From Gemmatimonadota bacterium (GTDB lineage Bacteria > Gemmatimonadota > Gemmatimonadetes > Palauibacterales > Palauibacteraceae), in assembly GCA_029863105.1 (NCBI GenBank), contig JAOTWC010000022.1, forward strand, positions 1 to 11,693: a DNA stretch of 11,693 nucleotides. The letters are read 5' to 3'. The position numbers and the translations under genes were made by a program. The notes under the pieces are model-generated. The model was given only the letters and a program-made list of their open reading frames with translations, was not told the origin of the DNA and did not search any database. Within the stretch, counting starts at the first letter, position 1. Every line of letters starts with the position of its first letter. This document shows positions 1-6,021 of this stretch, in pieces.

Positions 1-1
1 C

Positions 2-460
2 ACGACGACGCTCGGATTCGTGAACAAGGCACACGATGGATTCCTGGGTCACGCCGTCATCGGCCGATGGGTAAACCTCGGAGCCCTGACGACCAACTCC
101 GACCTGAAGAGCACGTACGGAGCCATCTCACTGGGGGGTCCTGGCGGCCCCATTGAAACGGGATTGATCAAGCTGGGGTGTCTGCTGGGAGATCACGTGA
201 AAACGGCGATCGGAACGCTCCTCACCGCGGGCACGGTGGTCGGTGCGGGTGCCAGTATTTTCGGCGAACGATCTGCGGGAAAATGGGTGGCTCCGTTTTC
301 TTGGGGTACCGGGGCCGCCGCAGGCTCCTATGAGCTGCCGAGCTTTCTCAACACGGTGGAGCGCGTGCTCGCGCGGCGGGACGTTGAGGCAGACGACCGG
401 GTTCGGGCGTGGCTGTCCGCCTGCTGGCAGCGTGCGGTGGACGAGGCTGGCGCGGGTTGA
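2..460 (+). CDS. GlmU-like sugar-phosphate nucleotidyltransferase/acyltransferase, C-terminal part (5' truncated by window edge)
   Basis: Only the last 152 codons are present; the frame is open from base 2 and the real start lies left of the window. The visible part is a left-handed beta-helix acyltransferase domain. Recognisable pieces, in order, are NKAHDGFLGHAVIGRWVNLG, then LTTNSDLKSTYG, the ETG..K.G..LGDH..T segment, the GTVVGAGASIFG segment and the PFSWG segment. This combination is typical of the GlmU-like proteins of Bacteroidota and related groups, which pair an N-terminal nucleotidyltransferase with a C-terminal hexapeptide domain. They are presumed to make UDP-N-acetylglucosamine or a similar activated sugar for cell-wall and lipopolysaccharide precursors in the cytoplasm. 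The last 35 or so residues (LNTVERVLARRDVEADDRVR onward) are a charged helical tail. The stop overlaps the start of the next gene, so the two are probably co-translated. The family call rests on recalled motifs; the exact substrate cannot be judged from this fragment. Confidence 0.85.
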   Translation, partial: TTTLGFVNKAHDGFLGHAVIGRWVNLGALTTNSDLKSTYGAISLGGPGGPIETGLIKLGCLLGDHVKTAIGTLLTAGTVVGAGASIFGERSAGKWVAPFSWGTGAAAGSYELPSFLNTVERVLARRDVEADDRVRAWLSACWQRAVDEAGAG

Positions 461-1308
461 GGATTGCGTGTCTCGGGAGTGGGAGCCGAGGGAACTCGTT
501 GCTCGTGGAAGCCGGCAGCACCGCCGTTCTCGTAGACGCCGGATTCAGCGGCTCCCAGCTCGCCCGTCGGCTGGACGCACTTGGATACACTCCTGGTCGC
601 ATCTCCGCGGTGCTCGTTACGCATGAACACCGGGATCACACGGGCGGCGTGGGCGTCGCCGCGCGAAGGTGGGGATGGCCCGTGCACATGACCGCCGGGA
701 CGGCGGCAGCCTGCGCAAGCCTGATGCGCGGCAGCGAGCGCTTGATCACCCATGCCCGCGACGCGCGCCTGGCGCTCGGACATCTGACGGTTCGGCTGGT
801 GCCGACCTGTCACGACGCTTCCGACCCCGTGGCCATACACCTGGAAGATAGTCGGACTGGACTGACGGCGGGCGTGGCGACGGACATCGGCCGAGCGACG
901 GCACCGGTCCGCGAAGCTTTTCGACGGTGCCACTTTCTCGTTCTCGAGGCCAACCATGATGAGGTGCGCCTTCGCGAGGCACCCTACCCGTGGTCGCTGA
1001 AACAGCGAATCGGCGGAAGCCGCGGCCATCTGTCCAATCGCCTGGCAGGTGAACTGGCGGCCGAGCTTTCCCACCCCGAGTTGGGTGGGATTCTGCTGGC
1101 GCATCTGAGCGAGGAATGCAACGACTCGGGCGTCGCCCGCGCGGAAGTCGAACGGGCGCTGCGGCGTGTGAAGTTCCGCGGACGCCTGGCGGTTGCCGCC
1201 CAGTCCGAGCCGTCACCCTGGTTCGACGTCGGGCCGATGGCTGCCGCCGCCCGCGACGACGGTCCGCAATTGCGGCTGTTCGGAGTCGCCACCTCTCCAG
1301 CCGGATGA
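457..1308 (+). CDS. YycJ/WalJ-type MBL-fold metallo-hydrolase
   Basis: This is a 283-aa cytoplasmic metallo-beta-lactamase-fold protein. I place the start at TTG 457 (RIACLGSGSRGNSLLVEAG follows), because family members begin at this strand and the TTG overlaps the upstream stop as TTGA. An AGG at 444-446 lies 10 nt upstream. A longer reading from 409 would add 16 residues of the upstream gene's shadow. Family hallmarks are SGSRGNS at 8-14, the metal-binding THEHRDH at 55-61 (His56, His58, Asp60, His61), TDIG, LEANHDEV, GHLSN and AHLSEECN, which supply further metal ligands. YycJ/WalJ proteins are dinuclear-metal hydrolases related to nucleases and have been linked to the WalRK envelope system or to DNA repair in Firmicutes. 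No WalRK genes are visible here, so a nuclease role is inferred from the family only. The gene probably forms an operon with the upstream GlmU-like gene. No clear terminator follows it. Confidence 0.9.
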   Translation: MRIACLGSGSRGNSLLVEAGSTAVLVDAGFSGSQLARRLDALGYTPGRISAVLVTHEHRDHTGGVGVAARRWGWPVHMTAGTAAACASLMRGSERLITHARDARLALGHLTVRLVPTCHDASDPVAIHLEDSRTGLTAGVATDIGRATAPVREAFRRCHFLVLEANHDEVRLREAPYPWSLKQRIGGSRGHLSNRLAGELAAELSHPELGGILLAHLSEECNDSGVARAEVERALRRVKFRGRLAVAAQSEPSPWFDVGPMAAAARDDGPQLRLFGVATSPAG

Positions 1309-1338
1309 CCTTCCCCGCATCCTTGTGGACGCGGCGGG

Positions 1339-1374
1339 TTGACGCGACACCGGTCCAGGCGTTAGTTATTTTTA
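1339..1374 (+). promoter_or_regulatory. Candidate promoter of the iron operon
   Basis: A TTGACG hexamer at 1339-1344 matches the sigma70 -35 box in five of six positions. Seventeen bases later comes an AT-rich stretch with a weak -10 (TTAGTT at 1362-1367, or a one-base shifted alternative). Transcription would start near 1374, inside the adjacent DtxR-like box, the geometry expected for metal-dependent repression. The -10 is poor, so the promoter is tentative. The AT-rich block itself (about 1361-1391) stands out sharply against GC-rich surroundings. Confidence 0.45.
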
Positions 1375-1390
1375 GGTTAGACTAAATTAT
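1372..1390 (+). promoter_or_regulatory. DtxR/IdeR-like iron box (operator)
   Basis: The 19-mer TTAGGTTAGACTAAATTAT agrees with the DtxR/IdeR consensus TTAGGTTAGCCTAACCTAA at 15 of 19 positions, including an intact left half-site and the perfect inner dyad TTAG-A-CTAA. It lies 65 bp upstream of the ATG of a DtxR-family regulator gene and overlaps the predicted transcription start. The simplest reading is that the metal-loaded regulator represses its own operon, including feoB. The right arm is degenerate. Confidence 0.7.
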
Positions 1391-1393
1391 TCC

Positions 1394-1426
1394 GGTGGAC
1401 CGGCGCCGTTCGTCCGGCGGTCCACC
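1394..1426 (+). promoter_or_regulatory. Leader hairpin (9-bp perfect stem) upstream of the DtxR-FeoA gene
   Basis: GGTGGACCG at 1394-1402 is exactly complementary in inverted order to CGGTCCACC at 1418-1426. The 15-nt loop may form a short inner CCG/CGG stem (1406-1408 with 1415-1417). It lies directly after the iron box and ends 28 nt before the ATG at 1455, so it would be in the 5' untranslated RNA. No U-run follows, which argues against a simple intrinsic terminator. A role in RNA stability, attenuation or translation is inference. Confidence 0.55.
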
Positions 1427-1454
1427 CAAAGCCGACGGGGAGTCCACAACAGCG

Positions 1455-2546
1455 ATGAATCCGGCAGTTGCACTCGTGACCTTCGTTCTTGCCTGCGTCG
1501 CGCTGGTGGTTCTTCTGTGGCCGCAGAAAGGGCTGATTGCTCGCCTGTCGAGCTTCCGGCGCTCGGAGGAGCGTGTCCTCGTCGAGGACACGCTGAAGCA
1601 TCTATACAACTGCGAGTACGCCGGGCGTCGCGCGACGGAGGAAAGCCTCGCCGGATTCCTGGGCACGTCGCACGGCCAGGCCCTCCGGCTGCTGTCGCGG
1701 CTGGAGGAACTGGGCTTTCTCACTTTCGAGCGGCTGGATCCGATCCTGACGAGGGAGGGCCGGACCTACGCCCTCCGGGTTCTGCGCACGCACCGATTGT
1801 GGGAGCGCTACCTGGCAGACCGAACGGGCGTCGATCCGACCGAATGGCACGCGGAGGCGGACCGCCGGGAGCATACCCTGACGCGTGAGCAGGCCGAGCA
1901 GCTGGCGTCCCGTCTCGGTCATCCGCTGTATGACCCCCACGGCGACCCGATCCCGACCGCTGCCGGGGAGATCCCACCGATGGCCGGACAGCCGCTGGCG
2001 ACCCTGGAAGAGGGTGCGATCGCCCGAATCGTCCACCTCGAGGATGAGCCACCGGAGTTGTTCCAGGAGATCGTGACGGCGGGCCTGGGTCCCGGAATGC
2101 GACTGCGGCTCCTGGACACGTCCCTGGATGCCGTCCACTTCGAAGCGGACGGGCGGGAGCACGTGATGTCTTCCGCCGTCGCAAGTCGGATCGCGGTCGA
2201 GCCGATAGAGCAGCGGGTCGAGCTCCCAACGCAGACGCTCGCCAACCTGCGGGAGGGCGAAACGGGTCGCGTACTCGGGATTTCACCGGCGTGCCAGGGA
2301 CCGGCCCGTCGTCGGCTACTCGACCTCGGCGTCGTGACCGGCACGGAGATCCGCGCCGAGCTCAGGAGTACGACCGGCGACCCGGTGGCGTATCGGATCC
2401 GAGGCGCACTCATCGCGCTCCGTCTGGACCAGGCATCGCTGATCCGCATCACCCGCATCGGCTCGGCGCGGACCGCACCGCCGGACCCGCAAGCGGACGG
2501 CAGCCCCTCGGCGCACGAGAGACACGCGGCGGGAGGGGGGAAGTAG
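1455..2546 (+). CDS. Membrane-anchored DtxR-family metal-dependent regulator fused to two FeoA/SH3-like domains
   Basis: This is a 363-aa protein. Start ATG 1455 is preferred over GTG 1395, which sits inside the leader hairpin; a GGGGAG at 1437-1442 can serve as ribosome site. Residues about 5-22 form one hydrophobic helix (VALVTFVLACVALVVLLW) followed by basic residues, so the rest should face the cytoplasm. Residues about 40-105 are a winged helix (EDTLKHLYNC, ESLAGFLGTS, LLSRLEELGFL). Residues about 106-170 are the DtxR dimerisation and metal domain, with THRLWERYL (His113, Glu117), WHAEADRREH (His132, Asp136, Glu139, His140) and DPHGDPIP. A first SH3/FeoA-like domain spans about 181-250. 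A second, more canonical FeoA domain spans about 259-336 (LREGETGRVLGI, RRRLLDLGVVTGTEI, GDPVAYRIRG, IALRLDQA). The tail is short and polar. The family represses iron or manganese uptake genes when metal is bound. Its own operator appears to be 1372-1390. It is followed immediately by feoB. The membrane helix is unusual for DtxR proteins. Confidence 0.9.
   Translation: MNPAVALVTFVLACVALVVLLWPQKGLIARLSSFRRSEERVLVEDTLKHLYNCEYAGRRATEESLAGFLGTSHGQALRLLSRLEELGFLTFERLDPILTREGRTYALRVLRTHRLWERYLADRTGVDPTEWHAEADRREHTLTREQAEQLASRLGHPLYDPHGDPIPTAAGEIPPMAGQPLATLEEGAIARIVHLEDEPPELFQEIVTAGLGPGMRLRLLDTSLDAVHFEADGREHVMSSAVASRIAVEPIEQRVELPTQTLANLREGETGRVLGISPACQGPARRRLLDLGVVTGTEIRAELRSTTGDPVAYRIRGALIALRLDQASLIRITRIGSARTAPPDPQADGSPSAHERHAAGGGK
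2531..2540 (+). promoter_or_regulatory. Strong ribosome binding site for feoB
   Basis: The purine run GGGAGGGGGG lies inside the last codons of the regulator gene, 6 nt before the feoB ATG. Because the stop TAG abuts that ATG directly (no gap), translation of the two genes is almost certainly coupled, though feoB can also initiate well on its own. Confidence 0.7.
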
Positions 2547-4886
2547 ATGGCTTTCTCTTCGACGTCCACCTGTCACGGGTGCTCCACGGACCGGACGGAA
2601 GCGCTGGTCCAACTGGGGCTCAGCCCCGGACGATTCGACCAGTTGGTCGCCCTGGCCGGAAATCCCAACACCGGCAAGAGTACCGTCTTCAATGCGCTTA
2701 CGGGCCTTCGTCAGCACACCGGCAACTGGCCCGGCAAGACGGTGGCCCGCGCCGAGGGCAACTATTCGTATGACGGGCAGCGTGTCAAACTGGTAGATCT
2801 GCCGGGCACGTACTCGCTCCAGGCGGGCAGCCCTGATGAAGAGGTGGCCAGGGATTTCGTGCTGTTCGGCCAGCCGGATGTCACCGTAGTCGTCGTCGAC
2901 GCGACACGCCTCGAGCGGAACTTGAACCTCGTCCTGCAGATCCTCGAGATCACGGATCGCGTCGTCGTGTGCCTGAACCTGATCGACGAAGCGCGGCGGC
3001 ACGGGATCTCGGTGGACGAGAGGAAGTTGGAGGCGCAACTCGGCGTTCCCGTCGTTCCCACGGCCGCGCGCAGCGGGATCGGCATTCCGGAGCTGCGCCA
3101 GGCCGTTCACCGGGTGGCTACCGGAGAAGTCTCCAACCGGCCGTACCGGATGGAAGACTACCCTCCCGAGGTCGAGGTGTCGGTCAAGCAGCTCGTGCCG
3201 GTGATCGAGGAGACCTTTCCGGAGCTGCCGAATGCGCGCTGGGTTGCACTCCGCCTCCTGAACAAGGATGCGCGGGTGGAAGAGGCTGTTCGCACCGGTG
3301 AAATCGGCCGACTGGAAGTTGACAGCTCGGCCGCAGCCGTCTCGCTGTCCACCGGCCGGGGAGGAGCGCGGGCCGGATCCGACGGGAGGCGGGGGCAAGT
3401 TTCTTCATACACGGAAGCGGCGGCGTACACCGCCGGCTCTCTCGCCCGGTCGGAAACGCTACCTGTCCAGGCCTCAACCGGAGAGCCGGTGCTCCGTAAG
3501 GCTGGCCAGCTCCGGTGGCAGCTGGGCCCCGAGTTCCACGACGCCGTGATGGGCCGGTTTTACGATACGGCGCACGCGATCGCCGAACGTGTCAGCGCCA
3601 CGGGACTCCGGAAGGCGAAATTCGATGTGGACCGCGTGCTGGATCGTGCATTCACTAACCGCTGGATGGGCTTCCCGGTGATGCTGCTCATCCTTGCGGT
3701 CGTGTTCTGGCTCACGATTGCCGGCGCCAATCGGCCCTCCGGCCTGCTGATGACGCTGCTCGTCGATACCGTCCACCCGATTCTGCGAGACTTCGGAGCG
3801 GCGATTGCGCTCCCGGGGTGGCTGAACGGTCTGCTGGTCGACGGTGTCTATCTGGCGACCGCATGGGTCGTGGCCGTCATGCTGCCCCCGATGGCGATCT
3901 TCTTTCCCCTGTTCACGCTGCTCGAGGACTTCGGGTATCTGCCTCGCGTCGCGTTCAACCTGGACAGTCTGTTCCGCCGGTCTGGCGCGCACGGCAAGCA
4001 GGCGCTGACCATGTGCATGGGCTTCGGCTGCAACGCGGCGGGAGTGATCGCGACGCGCGTGATCGACAGCCCGCGCGAGCGACTGATCGCGATCATTACC
4101 AACAACTTCTCGCTCTGTAACGGACGCTGGCCGACTCAGATTCTCATCGCCACGGTGTTCATCGGGACGCTCGTCCCTGCACACTGGGCAGGACTCGTTT
4201 CCGCCGCCGCGGTGGTGGGGATCGCTCTGCTCGGCGTGTTCGCAATGTTCGTCGCCTCGTGGTTTCTGTCGCGCACCATGCTTCGAGGCGAGGCCACGAC
4301 GTTCAGCCTGGAGTTGCCTCCCTACCGGCCGCCTCGCCTACTGCAGACGCTCTACACATCCGTCATCGACCGCACGCTGATCGTGCTGTGGCGCGCGGTG
4401 GTTTTCGCCGCTCCGGCCGGAGCCGTAATCTGGTTGGTCGCCAACATCTCGGTGGGCGACGCCAGCCTTGCCGAGCATTTCATCTCGTGGGCCGATCCGT
4501 TCGGACTCCTGATCGGGCTGAACGGCGTGATCCTGCTCGCCTACATCGTAGCGATTCCGGCCAACGAAATCGTGATTCCGACTGTTCTCATGCTCACGGT
4601 CCTTACGACCGCCACCCTGACGGGAGTGGGTGAAGGGACCGGAGTGATGTTCGAGAGGTCGTTTGGAGACGTGGGTGACATGTTGCGCGGTGCCGGCTGG
4701 ACGACGCTGACCGGGGTGAACCTGATGCTGTTCAGTCTCCTCCACAATCCCTGCTCCACCACCCTGTATACGATTTACAAAGAGACCGGCAGCAAGAAGT
4801 GGACAACGGTGGCCGCGCTTCTCCCGCTGGCGATGGGATTCGGCGTGTGCTTCGTTCTGGCTCAGGTGTGGAGGCTGGTAAGCTAG
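2547..4886 (+). CDS. feoB: Ferrous iron transporter FeoB
   Basis: This 779-aa inner-membrane protein takes up Fe2+ under control of an N-terminal GTPase domain. ATG 2547 follows the upstream stop directly. The G domain shows G1 GNPNTGKST (38-46), the switch I segment QHTGNWPGKT (56-65), G3 DLPGTYSL (84-91) and G4 NLID (144-147). A helical spacer runs to about residue 255. A low-complexity Ser/Gly/Arg-rich stretch (about 256-318) intervenes before the amphipathic helix leading to the first membrane helix at about 376. The two Gate regions carry cysteines: TMCMGFGCNAAG (Cys490, Cys495) and NNFSLCNGRWP (Cys524). The permease core includes IPANEIVIPT, the ANE variant of the FeoB core signature, and NPCSTTLYTIYKETGSKKWT. 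The N-terminus has a CHGC motif (residues 9-12). No separate feoA or feoC is present; FeoA domains are in the upstream regulator. Length is similar to other FeoB proteins, with a longer soluble part. Confidence 0.97.
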   Translation: MAFSSTSTCHGCSTDRTEALVQLGLSPGRFDQLVALAGNPNTGKSTVFNALTGLRQHTGNWPGKTVARAEGNYSYDGQRVKLVDLPGTYSLQAGSPDEEVARDFVLFGQPDVTVVVVDATRLERNLNLVLQILEITDRVVVCLNLIDEARRHGISVDERKLEAQLGVPVVPTAARSGIGIPELRQAVHRVATGEVSNRPYRMEDYPPEVEVSVKQLVPVIEETFPELPNARWVALRLLNKDARVEEAVRTGEIGRLEVDSSAAAVSLSTGRGGARAGSDGRRGQVSSYTEAAAYTAGSLARSETLPVQASTGEPVLRKAGQLRWQLGPEFHDAVMGRFYDTAHAIAERVSATGLRKAKFDVDRVLDRAFTNRWMGFPVMLLILAVVFWLTIAGANRPSGLLMTLLVDTVHPILRDFGAAIALPGWLNGLLVDGVYLATAWVVAVMLPPMAIFFPLFTLLEDFGYLPRVAFNLDSLFRRSGAHGKQALTMCMGFGCNAAGVIATRVIDSPRERLIAIITNNFSLCNGRWPTQILIATVFIGTLVPAHWAGLVSAAAVVGIALLGVFAMFVASWFLSRTMLRGEATTFSLELPPYRPPRLLQTLYTSVIDRTLIVLWRAVVFAAPAGAVIWLVANISVGDASLAEHFISWADPFGLLIGLNGVILLAYIVAIPANEIVIPTVLMLTVLTTATLTGVGEGTGVMFERSFGDVGDMLRGAGWTTLTGVNLMLFSLLHNPCSTTLYTIYKETGSKKWTTVAALLPLAMGFGVCFVLAQVWRLVS

Positions 4887-4889
4887 GGG

Positions 4890-4909
4890 CCGGCTACGTC
4901 ACCAGCCGG
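4890..4909. terminator. Small dyad between convergent feoB and rseP (possible shared transcription end)
   Basis: CCGGCT at 4890-4895 pairs with AGCCGG at 4904-4909 across an 8-nt loop. It straddles the rseP stop and begins 4 nt after the feoB stop; only 7 bp separate the two stop codons. No T-run flanks it on either strand, so it is at best a weak bidirectional terminator or an RNA 3'-end stabiliser. Confidence 0.3.
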
Positions 4910-5985
4910 ATGATGTCGTTGGCGATCGCCAACACCATCAAACCGAGTACGAACAGCATTCCTACCTGCGTGAGCCGGATGCGCTGCTCAACGCTCATCG
5001 CCCTGCCACGAAGCCCTTCCACGGCCAGGAACATCAGATGGCCGCCGTCCAGCACGGGGATGGGCAGCAGGTTCAGCACGGCCAGATTCACGCTGATGAT
5101 CCCCATGAACGCGAGGAACGGAATCAACCCCGCCCGAGCGAACTGTCCCGATAGCTGGCCGATCGCGATGGGGCCGCCAAGTTCGCTCGCGGAATCCTGC
5201 CCCGAAAAAATGCGCCCCACGAATCGGCCGATCTCCGCCGCCCAGTATCCCGTCTGGCGAAGCCCTTCCCCCACGGCCGCCCCCAGCCCGAGGCGCCGGT
5301 TGACGCTGATCGCGGCCGAGAATGCGACACCGATCTGTCCCACGACCACGCTGTCCCCACTCAGCTCGTCGAAGCGTCTTACGCCCTCGGGCGTGATCAC
5401 GTAGGTCAGCGTCTCCGATCCTCGCTCAACGACGACCTCGACGGGCTCCCCTGCCCTGTCCTGCAGACTGCGCTGGACGTCGCTGAAGTCCACGGCCCGC
5501 CGCCCGTCCACTTCAACGATCACATCCCCGACCTGCAAGCCAGCCGCCGCGGCCGGCATCCCCTCGGTTACATCGGCGACGATCGGGACGTTGATACCGG
5601 TCGAGGAGGCGACGACGGAGAACGCGGCCACTGCGAACACCAGGTTCATCGCGACGCCGGCGATGATCACCAGGAAGCGCGCCCATAGCGGCTTTTGATC
5701 GAAGTCGCGAGGTGACGGCGCACGGGGAGCGCTCCTCTTCCCCTCCAGCGGTTCGACAATCTCTTCGCCGACCATGCCTTCCATCTTCACGTAGCCGCCG
5801 AGCGGTACCGCCGAGATCACATACTCGGTCTCGCCCCGGGTGAACCCGAGCAGCTTCGGACCGAATCCGATCGAGAATCTCGACACCTCGATGTCGACGG
5901 CCTTGGCCGCCCAGAAGTGGCCCAGTTCGTGGACGAAGATCAACACGCCCAACACGACGATCGTGGCGGCTATGGTCAGCAGCAT
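4894..5985 (-). CDS. rseP: RseP-type site-2 zinc metalloprotease (M50)
   Basis: This 363-aa integral membrane protease cleaves substrates within the inner membrane, classically anti-sigma factors of the envelope stress response, and can remove signal-peptide remnants. The zinc motif HELGH (residues 19-23) sits in the first membrane helix. RFSIGFGPKL and PLGGYVKMEG match the conserved membrane-associated loop of the family. A single PDZ domain spans about 130-200 (PAAAAGLQVGDVIVEVDGRR); E. coli RseP has two and is longer (about 450 aa). The second catalytic motif NLLPIPVLDGGH near the C-terminus supplies Asp313. Start ATG 5985 places the HExxH in the first helix, as expected, with GGAG about 11 nt upstream. 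It is the last gene of the thiI-uppS-cdsA-dxr-rseP set, 36 bp after dxr, an arrangement common in bacteria. It converges on feoB. No rseA-like or sigma-E gene is visible in the window. Confidence 0.96.
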   Translation of the reverse strand: MLLTIAATIVVLGVLIFVHELGHFWAAKAVDIEVSRFSIGFGPKLLGFTRGETEYVISAVPLGGYVKMEGMVGEEIVEPLEGKRSAPRAPSPRDFDQKPLWARFLVIIAGVAMNLVFAVAAFSVVASSTGINVPIVADVTEGMPAAAAGLQVGDVIVEVDGRRAVDFSDVQRSLQDRAGEPVEVVVERGSETLTYVITPEGVRRFDELSGDSVVVGQIGVAFSAAISVNRRLGLGAAVGEGLRQTGYWAAEIGRFVGRIFSGQDSASELGGPIAIGQLSGQFARAGLIPFLAFMGIISVNLAVLNLLPIPVLDGGHLMFLAVEGLRGRAMSVEQRIRLTQVGMLFVLGLMVLAIANDIIRLVT

Positions 5986-6021
5986 GCGGTAGTCAACTCC
6001 GTGCAGGTTGGAAGCTTGTCA

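Noticed and set aside
328..1104. Long open frame on the minus strand opposite the MBL hydrolase gene
   Set aside because: It is Arg/Ala/Pro-rich with no motif and lies antisense to a gene with clear catalytic motifs; a typical shadow in GC-rich DNA.
1395..1454. Upstream GTG start giving a 20-residue extension of the DtxR-FeoA protein
   Set aside because: The GTG is inside the leader hairpin, immediately after the iron box, lacks a ribosome site and would put a hydrophilic stretch before the membrane helix; ATG 1455 fits better.
4799..5404. Plus-strand open frame across the feoB end and rseP
   Set aside because: It is antisense to rseP and composed of Ser/Pro/Arg-rich sequence without features; a shadow.
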